Assembly (NCBI GenBank): GCA_905220665.1
Contig: CAJNAR010000172.1
Coordinates: forward strand, 310,001 to 374,000
DNA: 64,000 nt
Reading direction: 5' to 3'
DNA from: Albugo candida
Taxonomy: Eukaryota; Oomycota; Peronosporomycetes; Albuginales; Albuginaceae
Below, in pieces: positions 9,301-18,459 of this stretch. Each line of letters begins with the position of its first letter. Positions within the stretch are counted from its first letter, which is position 1. The position numbers and the translations under genes are program-made. Under the pieces are notes generated by a model that was given only the letters and a program-made list of their open reading frames with translations, was not told where the DNA came from and made no database searches.

Positions 9301-12016
9301 TGGGAACGCCAGTGGTGACGGTCGAATTGGTACATATCTCTCAAGTGATTCTTCAGAAACCACCCCTTTGGGCTGTCTTTTGATCGAATTGGGGACAAAT
9401 GCTATCACACATTTTCCATATCTGACGGAGCAGACAGACAGTCTTCCAACTTTATCTTTTTATCGCTTCTCACCATTGGCGCCATTTAACTCTACGACTC
9501 CCTTTAGAAATAACAACCGGTCTATTTCGATCCATCCTGATCGCCAGCTGGCCATAGTAGAAGCACGAACTCTTGTTCCCGGAAGGTATGCGTGCGCTAA
9601 TGGTGGGACTTGTATCGCTCCGAACGTATGTCAATGTGCAAAAGGATGGATTGGATTTGACTGTCGAACCCCAATATGCTCGCAAGGGTACTATGCTCCC
9701 ACACCGGAATCACTCGACGGTGTATCAACCTCCACGCTGAATGAAACGATCGAGACGATCTTTTATGATCATGTACACACCGAAATTGCTGTGCAAAGCA
9801 GAGCTCATTATGATGGGAGCTACACTTGCTCCATGCGATCCATCACGCAGTGGGAAAGACCCACAATGTCGTATCCGACTATTTCCAACGAATTCTACTT
9901 CGACCATCCCAATTACGTCTCTGCGTACATGAATTCTCTCGACGGAACCGATGAAGAGAATGCATCGACATGGAATGTCATGGATTGGCCTCCATTATAC
10001 CAATTTATAAGCCCAGCGCTCGACAATACTAAAGAAGGATGGAGACGAGGTGGATATTGGGAGTACGTTCCGGGTACGCACTGGAAGAAAGGATTTTGCC
10101 GCATTCAGTTTCGTCGAATGTGTAGTCATAATGCGTCGTTTTTAGATCTCATTTCTTTGCAGCGGGGAATGCCGGTCGAGGATACCGATGCGTCTTTCCG
10201 AGCGAGAACCACGTATTCCATCCACAATATCGATCGAATAAATTACTGGAGTCCATCGGTGTACGGAGAATGCACCGACATTGTGCTTGGCGGCTGCTAC
10301 AATAACGGATCGTGTGTTGCCCCTGACGTATGTGTATGCGAAGCGGGTTGGAAGGGAAGTAATTGCACTGTTCCAATTTGCGACCAAACATGCTTTCATG
10401 GTGGAAACTGTACCCTACCAAATCGTTGTACCTGCGAAATTGGTTGGACAGGCTCGGATTGTTCGATACCGCTGTGTGCGCAAGAGTGTCGGAATGGCGG
10501 TTTTTGCATAGCTCCAGACACATGTGCATGCGTACAATGGCCATCGACTTGGACAAATGGAAAAGGTCAGCCACTATTCCAACTTCCAAGCGGAACGCCG
10601 ATGCTCACAGGATTCACAGGATACGACTGCAATAATCCAGTATGTGTTCAAGCCGAAACATTTTTGCTCAATTCAGACGGGAGCGATGGAAGGGTTCTCT
10701 CGTTAGGAGGGCATGGTAGATACGGTAATCTTTCTTGTACGACACATCGGTGTCCACAATACAACGAGGAAGTTGTCAAGAATGATGGTTTTTCCTTTCA
10801 ATCGGGTTGCTACAATGGGAATCCGTTCCCAAATCCTGCGAGTCAATTCCCACCATCCAAACAACTGGAATTGATACGTAATTATAAAGACCATGAAAAT
10901 AGAGGAAGGATCTCGGATGCACTTTGTGGGAATTTGAAATGGGAACAAGGAGAGTATCCATCGAATCGGACCCTGCGAACTAATTACGTCAACATCACCC
11001 GTATCAATGGCACTTTGATGCATGGAGATGTCACGTCTGGCGAAGGAATCTACATGTGTCACCATCGTGGAACTTGTATCAGACCAGATACATGTACTTG
11101 CACAGACGGATACAGCGGGTTTGACTGCACTACACCCTTGTGCCGATTCCTGGATGCCAATGGCAAAGTCTTAATGGGATGTCGTAATAACGGAATTTGT
11201 GTCGGAAAAGATACGTGTCACTGCGTCCAAGTTGAATCGTTACTACATGAGACCAATCCGACAGCTCCATTGGGCGTAACGGGGTATTTTGGACCAGACT
11301 GTGGGATCCCTATATGCATCCAAGGTGAATTTGATCCGTCATGCGACCATGATGGATGCTATCGCTGCCCAAATGGAGGTCGATGCATCGCTCCTGACGT
11401 ATGTAAATGTTCTCCAGGATGGAAAGGCTTTGATTGTACGATACCAATATGCACTGCGTCCATAACCGATACGATTCAGGACGAATTGGTTACAGTTGAT
11501 GCACGCAAAATGACTGATTTCATCAATGACCCATGTGGTACAAATGGCGGACGTTGGGGGAAAACGATGTTTAATGGTGCACTCGTCGGCCAAGGAAATT
11601 GCACTTTACCATCTAAATGCACATGTTTGTGTCGGAAGCGATTCGATAAGGCTGCGTGCAAATCGACCGGTGAGAATTGTGAGAAACCTTGGAGAGATCC
11701 ATTCCATCGAACGCTTCCACCGGGTTTTATATACGGAACCAAAGACTGTGCGGATGGATTTCAGGGCATGGAAGATACACAAGGTCATTTTTCAAGCTGT
11801 CATTTACGTATTTTCGTTCCATCTTTCTTCTTGCGCTATACCGTTGTCTTTGTCGGTGTTGTGGCCGTTTCCTGTGTCTGTGCTATCGTATTATGGTACT
11901 ATTTAAACAAAAAAATACGCCGTCGAGAATTAGCTATAAAGGCAAAACGACGAAAATCTCGCCGAAATATGCGATTACATTCGGAAAGCTATACAAATGA
12001 TAACAAAACAGAGTGA
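6326..12016 (+). CDS. Giant NHL-repeat / EGF-repeat single-pass surface protein
   Basis: A single 1,896-codon frame without introns. The first 31 residues precede a better start (ATG 6419, MSMAHKK...) that gives a clean signal peptide (LMMLSGLLGLVSVHG). Residues ~226-500 are NHL beta-propeller repeats (FAGSARGHKDG, DPNGVIYIADTGNHCIRRI, VSDTGNHRIRRI, VADSGNNLIRVID), with another at ~695-750. From ~754 to ~1710 run about 12 EGF-like repeats of the C-x-NGG-x-C-x-AP-x-TC-x-C-x-GW-x-G-x-DC type, interrupted by long unique inserts. A transmembrane helix at ~1836-1858 (YTVVFVGVVAVSCVCAIVLW) precedes a short, very basic cytosolic tail. Many N-x-S/T sites fit an extracellular domain. NHL plus EGF recalls teneurins but the order differs: propeller first, EGF after. 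Likely roles are adhesion, wall attachment or surface recognition; the ligand is unknown. Confidence 0.85.
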   Translation: MEPRVYFRHFGPLHDVYDSLKRSLEAHDSITMSMAHKKLSVKPLMMLSGLLGLVSVHGMVAPAMPNPTRESWCNSVVDPPWPFAYNVSSIRQGSMTRYSRECSVYGVQAECHRCESIPCGPSLNQTCSYQIQGVEWTSLPSNTPTNTRQVWAVGGAFRYDYANATHFCVFLSDGQCTSPYADDYSSCSIRCWGFQAGHAVQMKEIGAKWDSWSYPKNNSMTQPQGSVETFAGSARGHKDGEAFASLFNNPKDLAVDPNGVIYIADTGNHCIRRIDQRNRVTTFAGNRSPGFRDGSSNIAQFNFPSGIAVVNENDSVSVYVSDTGNHRIRRIRDGQVTCIAGLCASTPHPGFSDGNASESRFDTPLGLEIGINGRIFVADSGNNLIRVIDSTGLIRTFAGTISTSHEAAIAGCVPPCLIGVGGSKDGTLTRAQFDSPRDLVIANNNSIFVTEVNRIRQIRHNSLKDNSDDFTGNVMTLDISQLKRYDRRIGLTGIAMDENRLFVVDSVRCKVFVFQTASQVAKPISCSTKAVQVIVPIGCSSYEVGVDDLFHRDSCTLGNIQYGYFGGSCELTPCVGSSQRPPNGLNASKVAIKLQCPANCTTFSGEKVFGSHVYGDESSICLAAIHNSTITDAGGFLTILIQEKDEIDSEAFQGSISNSIESLNMESFGEEFGYRTFYFLNSSEESLQAHTIAGAASAPLSTSCGFQDSTPPQDAQFQSPNGLAFQRVATNDKNPILLMADSGNHRIRKITASCSKICENGGNCADFETCVCTTGWKGDDCTIPECDASSECFKRHGRQICVGPNLCACIPGYTDPPTCTTPLCVQHCANGAKCVAPDTCACVEGWYDANCTTPVCAQTCGNGGNCTSPNTCTCPEEWKGVDCRVPVCTQKCVNGGSCIAPNTCQCGANWSGYDCSVPMCSQGFFVDESKVTLPNDFVHYVPCQFDQFCRSVNEFDCENQLQSGQSRTADIPFGPLARRITGRSEDPKRNVSGNASGDGRIGTYLSSDSSETTPLGCLLIELGTNAITHFPYLTEQTDSLPTLSFYRFSPLAPFNSTTPFRNNNRSISIHPDRQLAIVEARTLVPGRYACANGGTCIAPNVCQCAKGWIGFDCRTPICSQGYYAPTPESLDGVSTSTLNETIETIFYDHVHTEIAVQSRAHYDGSYTCSMRSITQWERPTMSYPTISNEFYFDHPNYVSAYMNSLDGTDEENASTWNVMDWPPLYQFISPALDNTKEGWRRGGYWEYVPGTHWKKGFCRIQFRRMCSHNASFLDLISLQRGMPVEDTDASFRARTTYSIHNIDRINYWSPSVYGECTDIVLGGCYNNGSCVAPDVCVCEAGWKGSNCTVPICDQTCFHGGNCTLPNRCTCEIGWTGSDCSIPLCAQECRNGGFCIAPDTCACVQWPSTWTNGKGQPLFQLPSGTPMLTGFTGYDCNNPVCVQAETFLLNSDGSDGRVLSLGGHGRYGNLSCTTHRCPQYNEEVVKNDGFSFQSGCYNGNPFPNPASQFPPSKQLELIRNYKDHENRGRISDALCGNLKWEQGEYPSNRTLRTNYVNITRINGTLMHGDVTSGEGIYMCHHRGTCIRPDTCTCTDGYSGFDCTTPLCRFLDANGKVLMGCRNNGICVGKDTCHCVQVESLLHETNPTAPLGVTGYFGPDCGIPICIQGEFDPSCDHDGCYRCPNGGRCIAPDVCKCSPGWKGFDCTIPICTASITDTIQDELVTVDARKMTDFINDPCGTNGGRWGKTMFNGALVGQGNCTLPSKCTCLCRKRFDKAACKSTGENCEKPWRDPFHRTLPPGFIYGTKDCADGFQGMEDTQGHFSSCHLRIFVPSFFLRYTVVFVGVVAVSCVCAIVLWYYLNKKIRRRELAIKAKRRKSRRNMRLHSESYTNDNKTE

Positions 12017-12367
12017 TTTTATGTTTCCGATCAAATAAAAAAGCGATGATTTAAATAGTTTTCCACGTTTCTGTGAAAACAGTAGTGATACAGCTCGCAT
12101 GATATGTTTTACAGGAAGATCCTCCAGCAGCTTCTCGAAGGCATTTTGATTCGGTTGAAGTTTGAATGCATGTTTCCTTTCTTTTTGATTGCAGTAAGAA
12201 AAAAGCATAATTTAGCCAATCGTAGTCTCCCAATCTTTTCAGATATATAGCCAATACACGATAGTTTTAGCCATTGCAGCATTTATTTAACGAATCAGCT
12301 CACTGTGAGTTTTGCGAGTGTTGGTCATTCCTTCGAAAAGTATCAAAAAAGTCAACTTGCGCGCGCA
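12017..12367. other. Intergenic region upstream of RNase T2
   Basis: No ORF of note. An AATAAA-like run just after 12030 may serve as a polyadenylation signal for the preceding gene. The remainder is presumably the promoter of the RNase T2 gene. Confidence 0.4.
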
Positions 12368-13180
12368 ATGAATTTCCTTTTGCGATTTGTTTCCATAATA
12401 GAAACAGTCGCCAAAGTAGAAAGAGAGCACGTTTACGATCCGAATATTTATCCCCTGCAACGCGTCCCGCATAAAGACATATCGGAAAGCTATTTTAATG
12501 CGATATACCCAGTCGAGGTAGTTGCGCCAAGCGGATCGAACGGCGAAAAGAAAGATTTTGATTTGTATATATTTTCTCAAAGCTGGCAGCCAGAATTCTG
12601 CGCGGGTTTCCAAACGGTGTATCCCGGCTGTCACGACCCACAGCCTTACTGGAAAACGCATATGACACTACATGGACTCTGGCCCGAGTATCAAAACGGA
12701 GGCTACCCGCAATTCTGCACTACCGAACCGCTGGATGCCGATTTGATTGAAAAAGCCATTGGATTTGATACATTGGTCAAATACTGGCCAGATGTGAAAA
12801 TAGCAGAATCTGCGCATTCTTATCCGCAATTCTGGCAACATGAATGGTCCAAACATGGAACGTGCTCAAATCTCAATCAAACTGCGTATTTCCAAGAAAG
12901 TATCGATCTTCTCAAGCTGAATGTGTCCATGACACCCGCAGTGATTCAGCAGCACGTCGGTAAGCATCTCAATACCACAACTGCTCGAGCTGCTTACAGT
13001 CAAACGGGTGCGATGGATGACGTTGCTTTACAATGTCGCGGTGAAGCTTTATCTGAAATTCATATGTGTTGGGCAAAAGATGAGCAGCATCGCCCAAAAA
13101 AGCGTATTGTCTGCCCAACGCACGTTCTGAAACGAGATACGTGTCGCTCAAAATTTGTGTTTATTCGTGCGTTTGCGTAG
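12368..13180 (+). CDS. Ribonuclease T2 family protein
   Basis: A 270-residue frame starts at ATG 12368; the frame is open further upstream but offers no earlier ATG. Both T2 active-site segments are present: MTLHGLWPEY (CAS I, catalytic His) and QHEWSKHGTCS (CAS II, catalytic Glu, Lys and His). Family cysteines and FDLYIFSQSWQPEFC, the usual start of the T2 fold, are also there. T2 enzymes cleave RNA by transphosphorylation in the secretory pathway, in vacuoles or outside the cell. The N-terminus (MNFLLRFVSIIETV) is only weakly signal-like, so secretion is possible but not proven, and an unrecognised upstream exon could supply a better leader. It converges with the Bro1 gene, 168 bp between stops. 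Confidence 0.88.
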   Translation: MNFLLRFVSIIETVAKVEREHVYDPNIYPLQRVPHKDISESYFNAIYPVEVVAPSGSNGEKKDFDLYIFSQSWQPEFCAGFQTVYPGCHDPQPYWKTHMTLHGLWPEYQNGGYPQFCTTEPLDADLIEKAIGFDTLVKYWPDVKIAESAHSYPQFWQHEWSKHGTCSNLNQTAYFQESIDLLKLNVSMTPAVIQQHVGKHLNTTTARAAYSQTGAMDDVALQCRGEALSEIHMCWAKDEQHRPKKRIVCPTHVLKRDTCRSKFVFIRAFA

Positions 13181-13348
13181 TCGTAAGTGGTTCATGTCAT
13201 CTCATCGTCATAATGAGAACAACCATTGCATTTCAGATATTCCGTATCGGACGAGCTCTAATACTGGACCCCTTATTCGAGTCTAAAGTCACGCTGCTGC
13301 TACAGCCAAAGTCGTGCTGTTTGAACTCGCGTTTGATCCATGAAGTGA

Positions 13349-15958
13349 TTATACGGAACTATGTGATGAACTGGACGCATCGTATGATGTCGAGTAGGAC
13401 GGCGGGTACGCGCTGTACCCCGGAAACTGATTGCGTTGCTGCTGACGAAATGGATCGTTGGGATCACCAAACAGATTGTAAGCGGAAGAGGCTTGAGAGT
13501 TCCATTGGGGAGGCGATTGTGCAACGCTGCTAGAGTGTTGCTGACTCGCGGTCGAAGCTGCCAACTCCAGCGCCATTGCCTCATCTCGAGCAATCTGATC
13601 TTGCTCATCTCTTTGTACGCTCATTCTGTTTAGCTGATCTGCGAATTCAGCATCTTTTTGCAGCATCTGATTGTGTCGAATGTGGACTTGAAGATCTTTT
13701 CTTTCCAAATCACGAGCCTCACAATGATCTTGAATCATTTGAATCAGCTCATTGATACGCGATAACAATTTCTGATAGAACGTTTCGCCCTCTCTGATAT
13801 GAGACGCAAGCTGATCAAACAATTCGATCCCGTCATTCAAAATTTGCATGAAAGCCTGTGTCTCCTCAACCGCAACATTTTTCGATTTTTTCTGTTGGAA
13901 TTCCTCATTCAAGCATTTGATCTTTTCAATGAGTTCTTTCTCCCTCTGTTTGCAGCTTTGGATCGGAGTCACGAAGAATTGGTGGAAATGCATCAATTCG
14001 CTCTCTTTCACCGTCGCGATCGTTTCGACTGTCAATTTTGCAAAAATGTCAACATTCTCCAAAGCTTTTCCAAATTGATCCTTCAAGCTGTCTTTCTCAT
14101 CCATCAGCCGATTCAAATCAATCAAAAGTGTCGACAATTGGTTCACTACTGATTCACAATCCGAATCGTCAGACACTTCACGTTGTATCACTTCCAGTTC
14201 TGCGTCAAGAGCGGCTTTGGGCAGCTTCAATCGCTCCAAACATTTCAAACTGGCGTCCAGTTTATTCTTTACCAAATGATCGGAATTGCCACCCTCATCA
14301 ACAAGACGGGAAAAGCGTGTGATTTCATCTTGGAGCGGTTTGTTCAGTTCTCGTGATGTTGGTCTTGTCCAAATGATTGCACCGTAATTCAATCGACACG
14401 TATTATCATCGGAATCTTCCTGACAAAGACGCATTTCTGCTTGCTTGAGCTTATTTTGGGCTTCTTGCAGCATTTTGGTGTTTCGTTGCAGTCGATCTTT
14501 GAAAAACTCGCATGGCGAATGAAACGACTGAATTGTATGCTGAATTTGCGAGATTTTCCGCCACAGTCCATTGGGAAGACCACACGTTTGTCGACTCTGG
14601 AAAGCTTCTATGGACGCAGGGAGACCCATCACACTCAATTCTTGCCTGGTCGTAGCTGTCCAATTGTTCACAGCTTCAAATGTGGTTTTCATCAAATGTT
14701 GCAGCTCATTTCTTATCTCCAATTCTCCATCCAATAGCTCTTTCGATACAAAAACTGAAAACAGATCGTTCCATCCTTTTTGCAACTCTACCAAGTCTCC
14801 ATTCTCATTTACGTAGCGAGTATCTTTCATATGCTCCTCATCCACGGAAATGGACTTGACCATCGACACTTTGCCAACTGGACCGAGTTCTGAGGCTGAA
14901 GGGATTCTTTCCAAGTAGACATTTGCATTGTCTTTTTCTGCCGAGTGTATAGCGTCGTGAATGGCGCTGACGAGTGATTTCAACGGCTGATAGATTCCAG
15001 AAGGCAATCGAGTCTGTTCTGCGTGTGCTACCGCCTCTTTACCAAACTGAGACGCCAACTTTAACCTTGTAATCTCCTCGCCGTACCCAACACCCATTTT
15101 CAATGCACTCTGTTTAATTGCTCTACTGTGCCAATACTGCGTCGCTGACTTCATCGTAAGCACTTGATACTGGAGGTAACTCATCCAAATTCGATCAAGT
15201 TTTCCCGTCAAATGTGAACTTTGTGAAAATCCCAATGCTTTCTCATGAAATTCGGCGCTCTGATGGGCGAGTTTTGCTTTAATGGAATCTGAAAGTGCGT
15301 CTTTGATCGCTTTCTCATAGTAACAGGTCTGAGCCTGCGCAAGCATCAATTGGTGTAAAAGCCCCAATGATTCAAAGGTGCAATCTGTAGTCAGCGTGAA
15401 CGATACTTTCGGAAGGAATTGTTCTTTAATGTGTGAGAAACATCCAGCGGCCGCTGTAAAATGATAACAAGCTTGTTTCAATCCTATGGAGGTCGATCGG
15501 TCCGCCTTGACGCCTAATTGAGAGTCCAAGGCGCCAATATTGAACAATACGGCTATTCTCTCATATATAAATCCGTTCGTATCGCGTTCGGAAGCTTTCA
15601 CTCGCGGCATAAAAGAATCAAACCACGTGAATATGAATGCATTTAGAGAGACGGGAGGGTCTGTAAATGAGAGAAAACGACGGGAGAAAGAACTTAATTG
15701 GAGGTAGTAATCGATTAAGTGTCGTTTCATTGAGATTGTAGCAATTTCTGTGGTATCGACTTTATGTTTCAACGAAATGAATCGCTCGATTGCGGAACTT
15801 TGTGCGGGCGATAGAGAGCGTGAGAGAAGATTTACGTCATTGGATTTTTGGGAAGGTGGAGGTAGTGCGCCGTATTGTGGAGCGAGAAAGTTGATTAAGG
15901 GTTGTTTGAGCTGTGTGTCGATGGAACAACCGCTTCGTTTATAGTTCACTGCGAGCAT
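13349..15958 (-). CDS. BRO1-domain protein (ALIX/PDCD6IP-like, ESCRT-associated)
   Basis: An intronless frame of 869 residues starting MLAVNYKR at 15958. The N-terminal ~380 residues match the Bro1 banana-shaped domain: LINFLAPQYG near the start, ERIAVLFNIGAL, CYHFTAAAGCF, LMLAQAQTCYYEKAI. A long helical V domain follows (~390-760), then a Gln/Pro/Ser-rich tail ending in PSYSTSY...SSSSHSSV. ALIX/Bro1 proteins recruit ESCRT-III through the Bro1 domain and bind YPxL-type cargo or ubiquitin through the V domain. They act in multivesicular-body sorting, membrane repair and cytokinesis. The DJ-1 gene starts 216 bp away on the other strand. Confidence 0.9.
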   Translation of the reverse strand: MLAVNYKRSGCSIDTQLKQPLINFLAPQYGALPPPSQKSNDVNLLSRSLSPAQSSAIERFISLKHKVDTTEIATISMKRHLIDYYLQLSSFSRRFLSFTDPPVSLNAFIFTWFDSFMPRVKASERDTNGFIYERIAVLFNIGALDSQLGVKADRSTSIGLKQACYHFTAAAGCFSHIKEQFLPKVSFTLTTDCTFESLGLLHQLMLAQAQTCYYEKAIKDALSDSIKAKLAHQSAEFHEKALGFSQSSHLTGKLDRIWMSYLQYQVLTMKSATQYWHSRAIKQSALKMGVGYGEEITRLKLASQFGKEAVAHAEQTRLPSGIYQPLKSLVSAIHDAIHSAEKDNANVYLERIPSASELGPVGKVSMVKSISVDEEHMKDTRYVNENGDLVELQKGWNDLFSVFVSKELLDGELEIRNELQHLMKTTFEAVNNWTATTRQELSVMGLPASIEAFQSRQTCGLPNGLWRKISQIQHTIQSFHSPCEFFKDRLQRNTKMLQEAQNKLKQAEMRLCQEDSDDNTCRLNYGAIIWTRPTSRELNKPLQDEITRFSRLVDEGGNSDHLVKNKLDASLKCLERLKLPKAALDAELEVIQREVSDDSDCESVVNQLSTLLIDLNRLMDEKDSLKDQFGKALENVDIFAKLTVETIATVKESELMHFHQFFVTPIQSCKQREKELIEKIKCLNEEFQQKKSKNVAVEETQAFMQILNDGIELFDQLASHIREGETFYQKLLSRINELIQMIQDHCEARDLERKDLQVHIRHNQMLQKDAEFADQLNRMSVQRDEQDQIARDEAMALELAASTASQQHSSSVAQSPPQWNSQASSAYNLFGDPNDPFRQQQRNQFPGYSAYPPSYSTSYDASSSSHSSV

Positions 15959-16174
15959 TTTCGTATTTCTTTGGAGAAGAGAGGTACAGTACCCTACCGA
16001 TTAGAACGCTGAAGGTAGAGCTATTCGAAGTATTTGCGAGAGATGTCAAGCAGTTGACTATCGCACTTACTAATAGATCCCGTACGTAAGATGTTACGGC
16101 GTTGTTCGAAACTATTCCACAACAAATCTTCCATTTCATCGACGCACAAGTGCTTTGTGACTGAAACTCGGTAC

Positions 16175-16857
16175 ATGTCTAGCGCAGAAAAAGAACAACC
16201 AACAGCTCTGATACCAGTGGTATGTATCTAACAACCTGGTTATCGCTGAAATTAATGTTGAGGGCAGGCGGATGGGACAGAAGAGATCGAAGCCATCACA
16301 CTTGCGGACGTGTTGACGAGAGGAAACGTAAAAGTCACAATAGCAAGTGTTGGTAAAAACGAAGAAAATATCGTCCATATGTCGAGAGGCGTTAAAGTAC
16401 AAGCAGATTTGGCCATCGAAGCGTGTGTGGATCTTCAGTTTGATCTTATTGTTCTGCCAGGAGTACGTCTCACCCATATCACACAAAAAAGATTTTATTG
16501 AACATGTAGGGCCTTCCTGGAGCAAACCATTTACGAGATTGCTCTCTATTGACGAAATTACTGAAACAGCAAAAACACGAGGGGAAATGGTACGGAGCAA
16601 TTTGCGCTTCACCGGCTGTGGTCTTCTCGGTACACGATTTACTACCAATCAAAGCAACCGGATACCCTGGTTTTGAAAAAGAGTTTGGAAAATGTGAATT
16701 GGTGAATCAGCGTGTCGTTGTGTCAGAAAATTGCATAACTAGCCAAGGACCTGCAACAGCGATGGAAATGGGTGTGAAGCTCGTAGAGCTTTTGTGTGGA
16801 GAGGAAAAAGCTGCCGAAGTTGCGAAAGGTCTTTTATTCAGCACAAAAAACGGATAA
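16175..16857 (+). CDS. DJ-1/PfpI family protein (PARK7-like)
   Basis: Three exons (16175-16219, 16268-16462, 16510-16857) spliced over 48- and 47-nt introns give 195 residues, the usual DJ-1 length. Motifs in order: IPVADGTEEIEA with the conserved Glu that hydrogen-bonds the cysteine, IVLPGGLPGA, AICASPAVV with the reactive-cysteine elbow, KATGYPGFE, and ENCITSQGPATAMEMG. Homologues act as oxidative-stress sensors, chaperones and glyoxalase/deglycase-like enzymes in cytosol and mitochondria; which activity dominates here cannot be read from sequence. Its stop lies only 16 bp from the stop of the convergent cysteine-rich gene. Confidence 0.92.
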
Positions 16858-16873
16858 AATATATTAAAGAATT

Positions 16874-17890
16874 TTACATTAATGCGCTTCCGTCAGTAGC
16901 ACCTTGCTCCACCTTAACAAAAGACCCATCACGCAAAGTGTCATCTTGATGAATATGGAGTTTGTCGACCGGCTGTTGGTGTTGAACACGCTTCTGCACA
17001 GCCACCGCCGCGATCCCGAGCACCAGAACGCCGACCATGACCGCTGCGACGGGAAGTGTCGAGAAACCAGATTTCGATGCTGCCTGCATGGAAATTGCAA
17101 TTGGTTTCTCCGCGTTCGAAGTCGACATGGCTCGGACTTGCGGTTTGACGGTCAGAGGTTGAACTTGGAAATCATCGATCGGTACGGCCAAAGCCTCTGT
17201 TCGAGAAGGTTGCAAGACTTTACAAGAAATTAGAAACTGATTCTCCTCATTCTTCATCTGCCTGCAAAGCTGACAATTTGTATTAACGACACATCCTTCC
17301 AAATTTGGCTGAGCATTCCAACATTGTGAGTTGACCACATACGAAATCGATACGAGTCCACTAGCAAACACAGCAGAATCACAAGACGTGACCGGTGCCG
17401 CTGACGCTGGTACTGGTGCTATACTTGCAGTTGGGGCGGCCACCGGAGCTGGAGTGGTACCCGGACACACAACAAAATTGGCACTTTGAATTGTATCGCG
17501 ATTTTTACAAAATCGGCAAGGATTTAAATTGGGAAAACAACCGTTCAATGAACTCGTCGTGCACGTGGGCTCCAAGTATGCAGATATTCCGACATCAGCG
17601 TCTCCGCGGGGAACAACATTCGCGCACTCGGAATTGGTCAGCTCTGGTGTTTGAAGTGCACCCGAAAGCGGGCACTCCATCAAATGTGCAGACTTTGTGG
17701 TGTTTTGGAATTTACACAGACGACAGAACGCTGCGAAACATCCTAACCCGCCATTTTGAACGCAAACATCGTCATAATACGCAGTGATTCCCACCGCGAA
17801 ATCGCCAGACGATACGTACGTGGAACACGGATCGCTCGATCTCTGAGCGATTGCATAGGCAATTTGAATAGCAAATAATAGAGAACGCAT
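16874..17890 (-). CDS. Secreted-type cysteine-rich protein with C-terminal membrane anchor
   Basis: Intronless, 338 residues. A signal peptide (MRSLLFAIQIAYAIA) leads into three related cysteine modules (~20-75, ~85-140, ~165-220). Each has six cysteines in the same order, with shared features: a (V/S)(G/I)ISAY-like strand, a GC pair, and a C-R-x-C pair. Modules 2 and 3 are separated by an Ala/Pro/Val linker (APVAAPTASIAPVPASAAP). A transmembrane helix lies near residues 280-300 (VAAVMVGVLVLGIAAVAV), followed by a short hydrophilic tail, so it is a type I surface protein. I do not recognise the module; it could be an oomycete-specific adhesion or wall-binding domain. Confidence 0.8.
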   Translation of the reverse strand: MRSLLFAIQIAYAIAQRSSDPCSTYVSSGDFAVGITAYYDDVCVQNGGLGCFAAFCRLCKFQNTTKSAHLMECPLSGALQTPELTNSECANVVPRGDADVGISAYLEPTCTTSSLNGCFPNLNPCRFCKNRDTIQSANFVVCPGTTPAPVAAPTASIAPVPASAAPVTSCDSAVFASGLVSISYVVNSQCWNAQPNLEGCVVNTNCQLCRQMKNEENQFLISCKVLQPSRTEALAVPIDDFQVQPLTVKPQVRAMSTSNAEKPIAISMQAASKSGFSTLPVAAVMVGVLVLGIAAVAVQKRVQHQQPVDKLHIHQDDTLRDGSFVKVEQGATDGSALM

Positions 17891-18025
17891 TCAACAAAGA
17901 AATTTGGTAATGCGGTTTTGCAGTGAGAAAATTGTGATTTTAATTATAGCGCGCATTTGGTATTCTAAGGGAAGAAAACTATTCAAAGATTTTGAAACTG
18001 CTCAGATCAAGTGTTATATGACATC

Positions 18026-18440
18026 TTAACAGTCAAGAAAATCGATCATCATGGCTGGATTTCCCGCTTGTTCAAATCGCATGCTCATATCTCTATCGAT
18101 CACATCAGCATCCGATTTGCATTTGCAATGCAAAAGGGTACCTTCCACAAGAGTCATCGTCATGGCAACACACTGCGGACCATACGCGGAATCGATAGAA
18201 AGCACGCTGTATTGGTCAAAACACTTGTGTGATCGCTCAAAGCGGCCTTATGATTCTGCATCATTGTGATAAGATAGAGACGTTTCTACACTTTAGGGAC
18301 TGACTCGTTCAATAAACCTTCTTCGCACTGATGTATGTCATCATAGACGCACGTCTCAAACTTGGCTAAGTTTTATCATCGTCAATAAAAAAGCGAAAAA
18401 GAGCATGCATTTCGTTGGCGGAGGAAATCACAAGTGACAT
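18026..18440 (-). CDS. Possible small spliced gene, product unknown
   Basis: A minus-strand frame from about 18240 to the stop at 18026-18028 encodes roughly 65 residues of protein-like sequence with several Cys and Met (for example AYGPQCVAMTMTLVEG and MRFEQAGNPAMMIDF). An ATG at 18438-18440 heads a second short open piece (MSLVISSANEMHALFRF). Joining them needs at least one intron and I could not fix the splice sites convincingly. No family recognised. The rest of the gap from 17891 shows nothing. Confidence 0.25.
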
Positions 18441-18459
18441 TTCAGTTAAGTGGTTAATA

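Noticed and set aside
12305..12367. Upstream extension of RNase T2 to a GTG codon
   Set aside because: Eukaryotic genes very rarely start at GTG; the first ATG is at 12368.
13799..14152. Long plus-strand ORFs across 13.4-14.8 kb
   Set aside because: They are antisense shadows of the Bro1 coding region, which has clear family motifs.
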